Source: Spirochaetaceae bacterium (lineage in GTDB: Bacteria > Spirochaetota > Spirochaetia > DSM-27196 > PXBQ01). From it: DNA of 64,000 nucleotides. The notes beneath the pieces were generated by a model, which searched no databases, was not told the DNA's origin, and worked only from the letters and a program-made list of their open reading frames with translations. Each line of letters opens with the position of its first letter. Position 1 is the first letter of the stretch. Where the stretch lies: assembly GCA_007695285.1 (NCBI GenBank), contig REEC01000125.1, forward strand, positions 1 through 64,000, read 5' to 3'. Made by a program: the position numbers and the translations under genes. Below, piece by piece: positions 1 to 8,229 of the stretch.

Positions 1-47
1 ACCTCTCGGTCCCGAACCGAGCGCGCTAGCCCCTGCGCTACAGCCCG
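1..47 (-). tRNA. tRNA-Pro (CGG), partial at window edge
   Basis: The reverse strand gives a tRNA 5' half: acceptor start CGGGCTG, a D-arm and an anticodon arm CTCGG-TTCGGGA-CCGAG. The loop carries anticodon CGG, which reads the proline codon CCG. The 3' half lies beyond the left edge. The 5' end directly abuts the T run of the hairpin that follows tRNA-Asp, so the two tRNAs may share one transcript. Confidence 0.9.
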
Positions 48-75
48 AAAAAAACATCCCCGCGATTGCGGGGAT
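48..75 (-). terminator. Hairpin plus T-run between tRNA-Asp and tRNA-Pro
   Basis: On the minus strand an 8-bp perfect stem (ATCCCCGC / GCGGGGAT, GATT-type tetraloop) is followed by one base and seven Ts. This has the form of a rho-independent terminator 5 nt downstream of tRNA-Asp. It is odd because the T run ends exactly where tRNA-Pro begins. It could instead be a partial terminator or a processing hairpin. Confidence 0.7.
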
Positions 76-80
76 CAGAA

Positions 81-154
81 CGGGAGCGACGGGGCTCGAA
101 CCCGCGACCTCCGGCTTGACAGGCCGGCGTGGTAACCAGCTCCACCACGCCCCC
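81..154 (-). tRNA. tRNA-Asp (GTC)
   Basis: A complete 74-nt cloverleaf on the minus strand. The 7-bp acceptor stem is GGGGGCG/CGCTCCC with one G-T pair, the anticodon loop CTGTCAA gives anticodon GTC, and the T-arm contains GGTTCGAGCC. CCA is not encoded. A strong promoter lies just upstream at 169-198. Confidence 0.96.
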
Positions 155-168
155 AACCGAACGCGGGT

Positions 169-198
169 ACTATAGCGGGTATCCGGTGCGAGTGTCAA
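169..198 (-). promoter_or_regulatory. sigma70 promoter of tRNA-Asp
   Basis: The minus strand reads TTGACA, 18 nt, TATAGT. The -10 box ends 14 nt before the mature tRNA-Asp 5' end. The match to the housekeeping consensus is close and the placement fits a tRNA promoter. Confidence 0.75.
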
Positions 199-338
199 GA
201 ACCCGGACGTTTGTTTTGCAGACGCGTGTCTGCGCTCCGACGAGGACGCAATCGTATGCGTTCATGAGTCTGAGGGATTCATGTTTTTCTCAGGTTTTCC
301 GATGATTATACAAGTATGGTGGGCCCGGATGTGAAGCT

Positions 339-1121
339 ATGATACGGCGGTATTTTTCCATTCTCCTGTGCATAACACTCCAGTGTTTGACGGCTGCGGT
401 CGTGTTCGCCGAAGCGACGCACGTACTCCAGCGCGGCGAGACGGCGTACTCGGTGGCACGGCGGTACAACGTCCCGATCGAAAGGTTGCTCGAAGCGAAC
501 GGGATCTCCGATCCGACACGGCTCTCGGTCGGCACGCGCCTCGTGATTCCCGAGTCGTATCGGGTGGAAAAGAACGATACGCTGTGGAGCATCGCTCGGC
601 GATACGGCATCACGGTTGACGAGCTGCGTCGCATGAACAACAAACGCGAGTCCGATGTCCTGCGCGTCGGCGAGTTGCTCGTGGTACCGCGCACCACGGA
701 AGTCACACCCGAGCTTCCACCGGTGCGCGAACCGCAGGTGCCGACCGACACGAACGGAGCCGCTCCGGCGGACGCCGGCCCGTGGCCGCATCCGGGCCCA
801 CGTGAACGCATGGACGGGAAATTTCCCGGTATTGCGATCCGAGGAACCGGTGGTGATGAGATATTGAGCGTTTCTTCGGGTAGAGTTATTTACGCCGGGA
901 CGTACTCGACGTTCGGCCGGGTCGTGTTTGTGCAGTCCGTCGACGGGTTCATTTACGTGTACGGAGGAACGCACGAAGTCAGCGTCAAAGTCGGCGATCT
1001 CGTCCGCCCGGGAACGGTGATCGGCAAACTTGGATCCAATGGGGAAATCGCGTCGCGTGTCTACTTCAGCGTCTGGAAGGACGACGCGTACATCAATCCG
1101 GAAACGGCGCCACGTGGCTGA
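339..1121 (+). CDS. LysM-domain protein with degenerate M23 (LytM-like) C-terminus
   Basis: A 260-aa exported cell-wall protein. Residues 1-25 form a signal peptide ([15 protein letters not shown]..., AFA-like cleavage site). Two LysM peptidoglycan-binding repeats follow (about 28-70 and 75-117), then a Pro-rich linker and a C-terminal beta-rich domain with the M23/LytM pattern (GRVIYAG...[12 protein letters not shown]). The metallopeptidase signatures HxxxD and HxH are absent; the positions read YFSVW where HxH is expected. It is therefore probably a non-catalytic LytM factor that binds peptidoglycan or activates an amidase, as EnvC/NlpD do. No strong Shine-Dalgarno is visible. The next gene is a sigma factor 95 nt downstream. 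Confidence 0.85.
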   Translation: MIRRYFSILLCITLQCLTAAVVFAEATHVLQRGETAYSVARRYNVPIERLLEANGISDPTRLSVGTRLVIPESYRVEKNDTLWSIARRYGITVDELRRMNNKRESDVLRVGELLVVPRTTEVTPELPPVREPQVPTDTNGAAPADAGPWPHPGPRERMDGKFPGIAIRGTGGDEILSVSSGRVIYAGTYSTFGRVVFVQSVDGFIYVYGGTHEVSVKVGDLVRPGTVIGKLGSNGEIASRVYFSVWKDDAYINPETAPRG

Positions 1122-1216
1122 AAGCGAACGAATTTATCCGAATCTACGGGCCGGTACGAGCCGGTCAACGGACGGTGTACATGAAACGGCACACAGAGAC
1201 TCTTGGTGAAAAACGG

Positions 1217-2170
1217 ATGACTCACTCAATCAAAACGTACGCGGAGTTCGACGAGCCCGATCCTTTGGCGCTGTACCTGCGCCAGATCTCGGTTCACGCT
1301 TTGCTCTCCGCAACGGAAGAGCAGGCGATCGGCGAATCGATCCTCGAAATTCGCCAATCGATCGCGGAACTGTCAAAAAAGCGGGCCGAGTCAGAAATAA
1401 CCGACGACGAGTTCATCCGTGCCCAACATCAGGCCGAAGAAAGGTTGCGCGCGGAGAAAAACCGGCTCATAAATGCAAATCTGCGGCTCGTCGTGTCGAT
1501 CGCAAAAAAATACCAAAATCGGGGCCTCGGTTTACTCGATCTGATCGACGAAGGCAATATCGGTCTGATCGAAGCCGTTCAGAGATTTGACTACACACGC
1601 GGCTGCAGGTTCTCGACGTACGGAACATGGTGGATTCGGCAATCGATTATCAAGTCGCTCGCCGACAAAGGCCGCGTGATTCGGATCCCGGTGCACATGC
1701 TCAATACGATGAAGAAGTGCTTCTTCATCGCGAAGGAGCTAACGCAGGAGCTCGGACGCGATCCGACGGGCATCGAGATCTCCGAGTACCTTGCGATGTC
1801 GGTGTCGCGTTTGCGTGAGATCATGAGTTTGTCGCAGGAAACCACTTCGCTCGATATTACGGTCGATACGGACAACTTCACGAAACTTTCGGATTTGATC
1901 GAGGACGACCGATCGGAGCAGCCGTTCGATGTCGCGTTTCACTTGACGCTGCAAGACACACTTTCCGAGGTCTTGAAGCAACTAACCGATCGGGAGATGC
2001 GGATAATACAGCTCAGATTTGGACTCGACGGCGATGGTCCGTACACGCTCGAGGAGACCGGAAAATTCCTCGGGATTACGCGCGAACGCGTGCGACAGAT
2101 ACAGGAAAAGGCGCTCGAGAAACTCAGGCAGATCACGGTTATTCAAGAGTTTCAACAAACGTACGACTGA
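1217..2170 (+). CDS. RNA polymerase sigma factor, sigma70 family group 2 (RpoS-like)
   Basis: A 317-aa sigma factor. Region 1.2 ([10 protein letters not shown]) is followed by region 2 with the NLRLV core-binding helix, the [13 protein letters not shown] segment and the region 2.4 -10-binding helix ([14 protein letters not shown]). Region 3 begins [10 protein letters not shown] and region 4 carries the -35 helix-turn-helix ([19 protein letters not shown]). The large region 1.1 of a primary RpoD is missing, so this is an alternative factor like RpoS. The frame extends to a GTG at 1175. I prefer ATG 1217 because it has a nearby GGTGA and starts just before conserved sequence. A signalling gene begins 4 nt after its stop. 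Confidence 0.93.
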   Translation: MTHSIKTYAEFDEPDPLALYLRQISVHALLSATEEQAIGESILEIRQSIAELSKKRAESEITDDEFIRAQHQAEERLRAEKNRLINANLRLVVSIAKKYQNRGLGLLDLIDEGNIGLIEAVQRFDYTRGCRFSTYGTWWIRQSIIKSLADKGRVIRIPVHMLNTMKKCFFIAKELTQELGRDPTGIEISEYLAMSVSRLREIMSLSQETTSLDITVDTDNFTKLSDLIEDDRSEQPFDVAFHLTLQDTLSEVLKQLTDREMRIIQLRFGLDGDGPYTLEETGKFLGITRERVRQIQEKALEKLRQITVIQEFQQTYD

Positions 2171-2174
2171 ACAC

Positions 2175-4337
2175 ATGGCCGAAGAGATTTCGTCGGAACA
2201 AGAGATCGATCTGACAAATGAACGCGCGTGGATCCGGACGGTTTCCGATCCGCACGAAGGGATTGCGCTGTCGAAAGACGCGTATCGTCGCGCGTTGGAG
2301 ACCGGTTACAACAAAGGCCAAGCCGCGGCACTATTGAATATCGGGTGGGGACACTGTTACACCGCACAGTACGAGAACGCCTTGACTTCGTTTCTTGACG
2401 CGCTCGATGTATTCCGGGGTGCACGCGACAGACGCGGTGAGACCTTTGCGACTCTCGCGATAGGGGTTGTTCATCACACGATCGGGCAGCTGAAAACCGC
2501 TCGCCGTCATTACGAGAAAAGCTTGAAAATCGCGCAAGAAATTCACGACCGCGACCGCGAAGCCGCCGCGATCAACAGCATCGGCGAGATCCGGCTCTCC
2601 GGCGGCGAGACGGAGAAGGCGCTCGAGGCGTTTGAGAGCGCAATCGCTATCGCTTCGCCCGACAACGCGGGGTTTCGTGCGTCGGTCATGATCAACCGCG
2701 CAACCGCGCTTCACTCGCTCGGACGTTCGGTAGACGCCGAAGGCGAACTGAGCCGAGCGCTCGCCTCGGCGCGGACGCTCGGGAATCGGGTCGGTGAAGC
2801 GAGAAGCCTCGTTGAATTGGGACGTTTTTTTCATGCGCAGCAACGGTGGGACGAAGCATACGACACGTATCGTGCGTGCGTAGGTGTGTGCGAAGAAAAC
2901 GGAAATAAACTCGGTCTTGTGGCGTGTTTGAAACATCTCGGGGCGCTCCACCGTGACCGAGGCGAAGACGGTGAGTCGCTCGGGTGTTACGAGTACGCTA
3001 TCGAGACAGCGACATCGATCGGCACACTCTCGAACGTTTGCGACTGTCTCTACGAGATCAGCGAGATTTACGAGAGACGCGGCGATTACCCACACGCGCT
3101 CGAGTATTCGCGGCGCTTTGCCGACGCGCAGCACGCGGTCATTACCTCCGAGACGACGAGCAAAGTCAAGACGCTGGTGCTTCAGCATGAGAAAGACTCT
3201 GTCGATCGGCAGTCGGAGATCTATCGCCTTAGAAACGTCGAGCTTGCGGAAGCGCACGCGAGGTTGTCTACGATCGTTCGTATCGGACGGGAGATAACTG
3301 CGAGTCTCGAGATCGGTCGTGTGGTCGCGACTTTGTATGCGGGAATACGCGAGGTTCTCGACGCACGGACCTTTGCGATTGGACTCGTCGATTCCGATAG
3401 CGGTGTGCTCGTGTATAAGTACGGGATCGAGAACGAACGGCCGGTCGAGCCGGTTTCGATTCCGCTCGATTCCGAAACGAGTTTCGGCGCGTACGTCGTG
3501 CGAACAAACTCGGAGGTCGTGTTCTCCGACTCGGACGTCGAAGCCGACCGCTTCGTGAAGAACTGGAACACGGGAAGATCCGGCAGAGTACGGTCCGGGT
3601 TGTATATGCCGCTGAACACCGGCAACACGACGATCGGTGTCGTCACGGTACAAAGCGAGCAGGTTAGTGCGTATGCGGACCATCACGTTGAGATAATCCG
3701 AGCTCTCGCGTCGTACGTCACGATCGCGATCGAGAACTCTCTTTTCGTCGAGAGGATAAACCAGCTCAACAGCGCGTTACAGAGCGAAAAAAACGACTTA
3801 CAACGCGCGAATCGAGAGATCAAGCACATGGCGAACCACGACAACTTGACTGGGCTTCCGAATCGACGGCTCGTGATGGAGTTGCTGTCCGATTCGCTCG
3901 AAATGGCTCGACGGCGTGGGAACTTGGTCGGAGTCGTATTCCTCGATCTGGATAACTTCAAACCGATAAACGACACGTACGGCCACACCGTAGGCGACGG
4001 TGTGCTTGCGCAGGTGGCGAAACGCGTGTCCGATGCTCTGCGACAGTCGGATATCATCGCGCGTGTCGGTGGTGATGAGTTTATTGCAGTCGTACGAGAT
4101 GTCGAGAGTCGGGACGCGGTCGAGACAGTCGTGAAAAAGATCCTCGCTGTGCTATCTGCACCGATCGAACTCGACGACGTGAAGTACCCTGTACACGCTA
4201 GTCTCGGGGTCGCCGTATTCCCGCACGACGCAGACCAAGTCGAGACCTTAATCACGCGTGCGGACGACGCGATGTATCGAGTAAAACAGCGCGAAAAGAA
4301 CGGCTATTCGTTCTACGCAGACACCGAGGGGCTGTAG
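2175..4337 (+). CDS. TPR-GAF-GGDEF diguanylate cyclase
   Basis: A 720-aa cytoplasmic signalling protein. Residues 30-390 are tetratricopeptide-type helical repeats (for example AALLNIGWGHCYTAQYENALTSF), 395-550 a GAF domain, followed by a short coiled coil and a GGDEF domain (about 560-715). The catalytic signature RVGGDEF is intact, and an inhibitory I-site RQSD sits five residues upstream, so it should make cyclic-di-GMP under product inhibition. The open frame extends upstream through the sigma gene, but ATG 2175, 4 nt after that stop, is the credible start and suggests co-transcription. The 3' end overlaps the convergent Nudix gene by 25 nt. Confidence 0.9.
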   Translation: MAEEISSEQEIDLTNERAWIRTVSDPHEGIALSKDAYRRALETGYNKGQAAALLNIGWGHCYTAQYENALTSFLDALDVFRGARDRRGETFATLAIGVVHHTIGQLKTARRHYEKSLKIAQEIHDRDREAAAINSIGEIRLSGGETEKALEAFESAIAIASPDNAGFRASVMINRATALHSLGRSVDAEGELSRALASARTLGNRVGEARSLVELGRFFHAQQRWDEAYDTYRACVGVCEENGNKLGLVACLKHLGALHRDRGEDGESLGCYEYAIETATSIGTLSNVCDCLYEISEIYERRGDYPHALEYSRRFADAQHAVITSETTSKVKTLVLQHEKDSVDRQSEIYRLRNVELAEAHARLSTIVRIGREITASLEIGRVVATLYAGIREVLDARTFAIGLVDSDSGVLVYKYGIENERPVEPVSIPLDSETSFGAYVVRTNSEVVFSDSDVEADRFVKNWNTGRSGRVRSGLYMPLNTGNTTIGVVTVQSEQVSAYADHHVEIIRALASYVTIAIENSLFVERINQLNSALQSEKNDLQRANREIKHMANHDNLTGLPNRRLVMELLSDSLEMARRRGNLVGVVFLDLDNFKPINDTYGHTVGDGVLAQVAKRVSDALRQSDIIARVGGDEFIAVVRDVESRDAVETVVKKILAVLSAPIELDDVKYPVHASLGVAVFPHDADQVETLITRADDAMYRVKQREKNGYSFYADTEGL

Positions 4338-4852
4338 GAAGCGGCGCGATCGCGAACCTGATAATCGAGCATTTTGTCGCCCGAAAAAATGAAGCGACCG
4401 TGAACCTTTTTGCCTGCGAGGACCGCCGGAAGCCAGAACTCATCGTCGGCCCACATCCGGCGGTACGGGATCGACCGGAGCGCGCACGAGAAAGGGCGGG
4501 CTTCATCGGTTTCGATCGGCAAACCTGACCATCGAAACGCGACGTACACTGTCGCCGATAGCGAGTATCCGTCGGTAAACACGAAGTCGAGTCGACCGTG
4601 TTCGACCGGATCGATCGGAGCGATTCCGGTCTCTTCTATCGTTTCCCGAATCGCAGCGTCAACGGCACGTTCACCTCGATGGATGCGACCGCCCGGACCG
4701 TTGACCTTTCCGTGTCCGAGGCCACGTTTTTTGTGAATAAGCCAGATATGCGTTCGCGAACGGACAAAACAGAGTACAGCGGTGTCAACCGGGGTCCACG
4801 TGTTCCACGGATATGTTTTAACAAATGTGGGTTCGGGTAAGCATTGACGCAT
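4313..4852 (-). CDS. MTH1-like Nudix hydrolase (oxidised purine NTPase)
   Basis: A 179-aa Nudix enzyme. The Nudix box is complete in the form Gx5Ex7REUxEExGU (GRIHRGE...RETIEETGI, about residues 56-78). Flanking blocks KKRGLGHGKVNGPGG, DEARPF and MWADDEFWLPAVLAGKKVHG match the pattern of human-type MTH1 (NUDT1) more than bacterial MutT. It is therefore likely to sanitise 8-oxo-dGTP or 2-hydroxy-ATP species. It has an N-terminal extension of about 20 residues relative to MTH1. It converges on, and overlaps, the diguanylate cyclase gene. Substrate is inferred from family resemblance. Confidence 0.85.
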   Translation of the reverse strand: MRQCLPEPTFVKTYPWNTWTPVDTAVLCFVRSRTHIWLIHKKRGLGHGKVNGPGGRIHRGERAVDAAIRETIEETGIAPIDPVEHGRLDFVFTDGYSLSATVYVAFRWSGLPIETDEARPFSCALRSIPYRRMWADDEFWLPAVLAGKKVHGRFIFSGDKMLDYQVRDRAASYSPSVSA

Positions 4853-4863
4853 AAACTTCGATC

Positions 4864-4893
4864 TTGAACGTAGATTAGCAATAGTGATACTAT
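4864..4893 (+). promoter_or_regulatory. Predicted promoter of hppA
   Basis: TTGAAC, 18 nt, TACTAT, placed about 100 nt before the hppA start and just outside the divergent Nudix gene. It supports a start at 4994 rather than the longer open frame beginning at 4892, which would overlap the -10 box. Confidence 0.55.
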
Positions 4894-4993
4894 GCCGTCA
4901 ATCCTGGCGACCGCGATCGAACGTTGGTTCATTGGATTCGGCGAAGGGCGTCGGTACCGGCACAGGAAAACTGACAAAACAAGGGGACGACAC

Positions 4994-7156
4994 ATGCTGG
5001 GTTTCGTCGTTATCGCGGTCGCCGGAGCGTTATCGCTCGCTGCGGTGAACTTCTACGCAGTCAAACGCCTTGGTACCGGTACCGCTCTGATGCAAGAGAT
5101 CGCCGGGGCTATCCAGGAAGGTTCGGACGCGTTTATTCGTCACGAGTATAAGGTTATTTTTTCTCTCGCGTTTTTCATTGCGATTTTACTCGGCGCCATA
5201 GTCGCCTGGTACACGGGCGTTGCGTTTATTCTCGGCGCAACGATGAGCGCGACCGCCGGATGGATCGGAATGAAGATTGCGACGATCGCGAACGTACGTG
5301 TGTCCAACCGTGCCCGCGAGACGTACAGCCTTGGGAGCACGCTCAAGGTAGCATTTCAAGGCGGAAGCGTGATGGGACTGAGCGTCGGCGGCTTTGCGCT
5401 ATTGGGACTTGTAATCGTGTACGTTGTGTTCGGTCACATCCTTGGGCAGCTCAGGATCGAAAACCTGGTGATCATCACGAACTGGATGGGAGTCAATTTC
5501 ATCCCGTTTACGATGACCGTTTCCGGTTACGCGTTGGGGTGTTCGATTATAGCGATGTTCGACCGCGTCGGCGGCGGCATTTACACAAAAGCGGCCGATA
5601 TGGGTGCGGACCTCGTCGGAAAAACTGAAGCGCACATCCCGGAAGACGATCCACGAAACCCCGCGACGATCGCGGATAATGTCGGGGATAACGTGGGCGA
5701 CGTCGCCGGACTCGGCGCCGACCTGCTCGAGAGTTACGTCGGAGCCTTGATTTCGGCGGTCGTTCTCGCAGCGTATCTGTACTACACAAACTCGCAATCG
5801 CCGAACCCGATATCTCCAGGGTTGACCGGGAAACTGATCAACTACCCGATCATGTTTGCAGGGGTCGGAGTTGTGTCGTGCATCTTTGGGATAATTTTCC
5901 TCACCGTCAAGAGAGTATCCGATCGGCCGCATCGCGAGCTTAACTTCGCGACGTGGAGTTCGGCGGCGCTTACGTTGATCGGTTCGGGCTTTGTGACGTA
6001 CTTCTTCTTCCGGGGTGAAAACATCGCGCCGGTCGGATTCAACCTGGGCGTGTTCTCTCCGTGGTTGGCCGCCGTTCTCGGCATCATCGCGGGGATCTTG
6101 ATCGGTCAGCTTGCCGAGTACTTCACCAGTTACGACTACGCTCCAACGCAAAAAATCTCCGCAGCCTCACGGGAAGGTACGGCCTTGACGATTACCGAGG
6201 GATTGGCGGTCGGCATGCAATCGACGTTTTTTCCGTTGATCGTGCTCGCGAGCGCAGTCATCGGTGCAAACGCGATCGCAGGGTTGTACGGCGTCGCGAT
6301 GGCCGCGGTCGGTATGTTGTCTTTTGTCGTCGCTACCGTCTCGGTCGATACGTACGGTCCTATCGCAGACAACGCGGGTGGAATCAGCGAGATGTCAAAG
6401 CTTGACCCTCGGGTTCGTGAGATCACGGACAAGCTCGACTCGGTCGGCAATACCACCGCTGCGATCGGAAAAGGGTTCGCGATCGGATCGGCAGCGCTTG
6501 CCGCTTTGTCCCTCTTTGCGTCGTACTTGTACTCTCAGGCCGGGCCGGAAAACGTCGAAGGGCTTTTCGAGCTGGTACTGAACATGATCGATACTATGAC
6601 GTTGGCCGGCGCGCTGGTCGGCGCTGCGCTTCCGTACCTTTTCTCGGGAATTTTGATCGAAGCGGTCGCGAAAGCCGCACGGAAAATGGTGCAGGAAGTC
6701 AGGCGCCAGTTCAAGGCAGACCCAAAAATCCTTACCGGAGAAAGCCGCCCGGACTACCGGTTGTGCATAGAAATCTCGTCGGCGGGGGCTCTCGCCGAGA
6801 TGAAAAAACCTGCGTTGATCGCGGTGCTTTCGCCGATCGTGAGTGGTTTCGTTTTTGGACCGGCTTTTGTCGGTGGGCTTTTGATCGGGACGACGCTTTC
6901 GGCGATTATGCTCGCTCTGTTTACGGCCAACTCGGGTGGTGCGTGGGACAATGCGAAGAAGTACATCGAGGAAGGTCATCACGGGGGCAAAGGCTCGGAG
7001 GCGCACGCGGCGGGTGTCATCGGCGACACCGTCGGCGATCCGCTGAAGGATACCGTCGGGCCATCCTTGGATATTTTGATCAAGATCATGGCGGTTGTGT
7101 CGCTGATCATGGTTTCGATCTTCCAGCGTTATAACTTGTTGTCGTTGTTCCAGTGA
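4994..7156 (+). CDS. hppA: Membrane-bound ion-pumping pyrophosphatase, K+-dependent type
   Basis: A 720-aa, 15-17-helix integral membrane protein that couples PPi hydrolysis to H+ and/or Na+ export. The substrate-site signatures are intact: EGSDAFIRHEY near residue 35, and DDPRNPATIADNVGDNVGD near 215, with paired DNVGD motifs. At the position that separates K+-dependent from K+-independent enzymes the sequence is GNTTAAIGKGF (Ala and Gly, not Lys and Thr), so it belongs to the K+-requiring class. Ion specificity (H+ or Na+) is not decided here. The start at ATG 4994 has AAGGGGA 6-7 nt upstream. A hairpin follows at 7223. Confidence 0.96.
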   Translation: MLGFVVIAVAGALSLAAVNFYAVKRLGTGTALMQEIAGAIQEGSDAFIRHEYKVIFSLAFFIAILLGAIVAWYTGVAFILGATMSATAGWIGMKIATIANVRVSNRARETYSLGSTLKVAFQGGSVMGLSVGGFALLGLVIVYVVFGHILGQLRIENLVIITNWMGVNFIPFTMTVSGYALGCSIIAMFDRVGGGIYTKAADMGADLVGKTEAHIPEDDPRNPATIADNVGDNVGDVAGLGADLLESYVGALISAVVLAAYLYYTNSQSPNPISPGLTGKLINYPIMFAGVGVVSCIFGIIFLTVKRVSDRPHRELNFATWSSAALTLIGSGFVTYFFFRGENIAPVGFNLGVFSPWLAAVLGIIAGILIGQLAEYFTSYDYAPTQKISAASREGTALTITEGLAVGMQSTFFPLIVLASAVIGANAIAGLYGVAMAAVGMLSFVVATVSVDTYGPIADNAGGISEMSKLDPRVREITDKLDSVGNTTAAIGKGFAIGSAALAALSLFASYLYSQAGPENVEGLFELVLNMIDTMTLAGALVGAALPYLFSGILIEAVAKAARKMVQEVRRQFKADPKILTGESRPDYRLCIEISSAGALAEMKKPALIAVLSPIVSGFVFGPAFVGGLLIGTTLSAIMLALFTANSGGAWDNAKKYIEEGHHGGKGSEAHAAGVIGDTVGDPLKDTVGPSLDILIKIMAVVSLIMVSIFQRYNLLSLFQ

Positions 7157-7222
7157 TCTCACCGAGACCTACGCGGTACGTCGCGTCGGAAAGGCAGCAG
7201 GATTGATGTTTTGAAAGGTACC

Positions 7223-7256
7223 GGGGGCGGCTCTTTGGAGCGTCCCCTGTATTTTT
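7223..7256 (+). terminator. Rho-independent-type terminator after hppA
   Basis: An interrupted stem (GGGG...GGCTC with GAGC...CCCC, TTTG-type loop) followed by TGTATTTTT, 67 nt downstream of the hppA stop. The stem has an internal mismatch loop, so strength is uncertain. It separates hppA from the next small gene. Confidence 0.55.
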
Positions 7257-7266
7257 GTGAGGCGTA

Positions 7267-7521
7267 ATGGCGGATCTTGACCCTACTTTGAGGAAGGCGG
7301 CGGAACTGATCGCCGAGATTTACAAGCAAAAACAGGAAGCCGTTCAGGCCGGCAAGTCTCCCCGCGGCGTCGTGATCGCCCCCGACGCGTACGATGCGAT
7401 TCAGGAATACCGAAAAGCACTCGGCGAACTGGAAAATTCCTCTTCCGACTACATGGATAAGTACTCCATTTTCGGACTCGAATTTTTTATCGAGCCCGAG
7501 TCGTCGTGTCGCGTTCATTGA
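7267..7521 (+). CDS. Small conserved-looking hypothetical protein
   Basis: An 84-aa soluble protein I do not recognise. It starts MADLDPTLRKAAELIAEIY, has an amphipathic helical N-terminal half and a beta-prone C-terminus (IFGLEFFIEPE). There is no signal peptide or membrane segment. GAGG lies 5 nt before the ATG. It begins just after the hppA terminator and may be read through from it or have its own promoter. No function can be assigned. Confidence 0.65.
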   Translation: MADLDPTLRKAAELIAEIYKQKQEAVQAGKSPRGVVIAPDAYDAIQEYRKALGELENSSSDYMDKYSIFGLEFFIEPESSCRVH

Positions 7522-7572
7522 GGTTCATGGAATAGAACGCGCGACAGACGCCACGCGAGCCACGCGGTGCAC

Positions 7573-7607
7573 AAAAAAACGCGCCGAGGGCAAACCCGAT
7601 CGACGCG
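7573..7607 (-). terminator. Terminator downstream of tRNA-Asn
   Basis: On the minus strand a GC-rich stem (CGCGTCGA with TCGGCGCG, plus inner GGG/CCC around a TTTG loop) is followed by seven Ts. It begins 8 nt past the 3' end of tRNA-Asn and is a standard factor-independent terminator. Confidence 0.75.
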
Positions 7608-7615
7608 TCACGTTT

Positions 7616-7688
7616 CTCCCCCGGCTGGACTCGAACCAACGACCTAATGGTTAACAGCCATCCGCTCTACCGACTGAGCTACAGGGGA
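7616..7688 (-). tRNA. tRNA-Asn (GTT)
   Basis: A complete 73-nt cloverleaf on the minus strand: acceptor TCCCCTG/CGGGGGA, D-arm AGCTCAGTCGGTAGAGC, anticodon loop CTGTTAA (anticodon GTT), T-arm GGTTCGAGTCC and discriminator G. CCA is not encoded. It has its own promoter (7707-7735) and terminator (7573-7607), so it is a single-gene transcription unit. Confidence 0.97.
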
Positions 7689-7706
7689 AAGCAATTTTCG
7701 TTCCAT

Positions 7707-7735
7707 AATTTAGACAATTGGTCTCAGGGTGTCAA
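7707..7735 (-). promoter_or_regulatory. sigma70 promoter of tRNA-Asn
   Basis: The minus strand reads TTGACA, 17 nt, TAAATT, ending 18 nt before the tRNA 5' end. Spacing is ideal for sigma70. Confidence 0.75.
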
Positions 7736-7787
7736 GTGCCGGTGTCGAATGTGTCGCTGATCCGTGTGAAACCGTTGCAGTAGCGAC

Positions 7788-8144
7788 TCAATACTCTAGA
7801 GTCACGGAGAGTGGGAAACTCGCGCCGGCAGTAACCTCGAAGGGTTGCATTGCGAGGCAGACACTTCCGTGTGCGATCCAAAGACCGATGATTTCGAGAC
7901 TCTCGCCGTCGACGGTGGCGACTCGATTGATCTCTTCGGCGTAGACGATATCCGCGAGTCGGATCTCGTAAAAAAAACGTGGTTGCTCGAGTGGATCGGG
8001 CAGGAAAAGGATCTTGTCGGAGTCGTACGGGTGTCTTCGCGGAGTTCCCGCGATGCGCGAGGCGTCCGTACTGCGCCTGCGGTCTCCGGCGTAACGAGTA
8101 ACCTCAAAAAGCGGAACAGCTTCCAGAAAGTTTATCGTATTCAT
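7788..8144 (-). CDS. Hypothetical protein, 118 aa
   Basis: I do not recognise this family. The protein begins MNTINFLEAVPLFEVTRYAG and is rich in beta-type segments (FFYEIRLADIVYAEEI, ESLEIIGLWIAHGSVCLAM), with no signal peptide or membrane helix. The open frame runs further up to 8324, but ATG 8144 is preferred: GAGGA lies about 8 nt upstream, and the extension is Pro/Arg/Cys-rich in a way that looks non-coding and overlaps the PilZ gene. It is probably the last gene of the 9927-to-7788 minus-strand run, 85 nt after the PilZ gene. Confidence 0.6.
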   Translation of the reverse strand: MNTINFLEAVPLFEVTRYAGDRRRSTDASRIAGTPRRHPYDSDKILFLPDPLEQPRFFYEIRLADIVYAEEINRVATVDGESLEIIGLWIAHGSVCLAMQPFEVTAGASFPLSVTLEY

Positions 8145-8229
8145 ACCGCCATCCTCTGTACAGTCATTATAGCACGGGGCAGGCACTTTTTGAAGGGCGT
8201 CGACGACACGGACAGGCAAAAACCCGGGA

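Noticed and set aside
2331-3686. A 451-codon minus-strand frame opposite the GGDEF gene
   Set aside because: It mirrors the TPR/GAF coding sequence and shows no start signal or domain.
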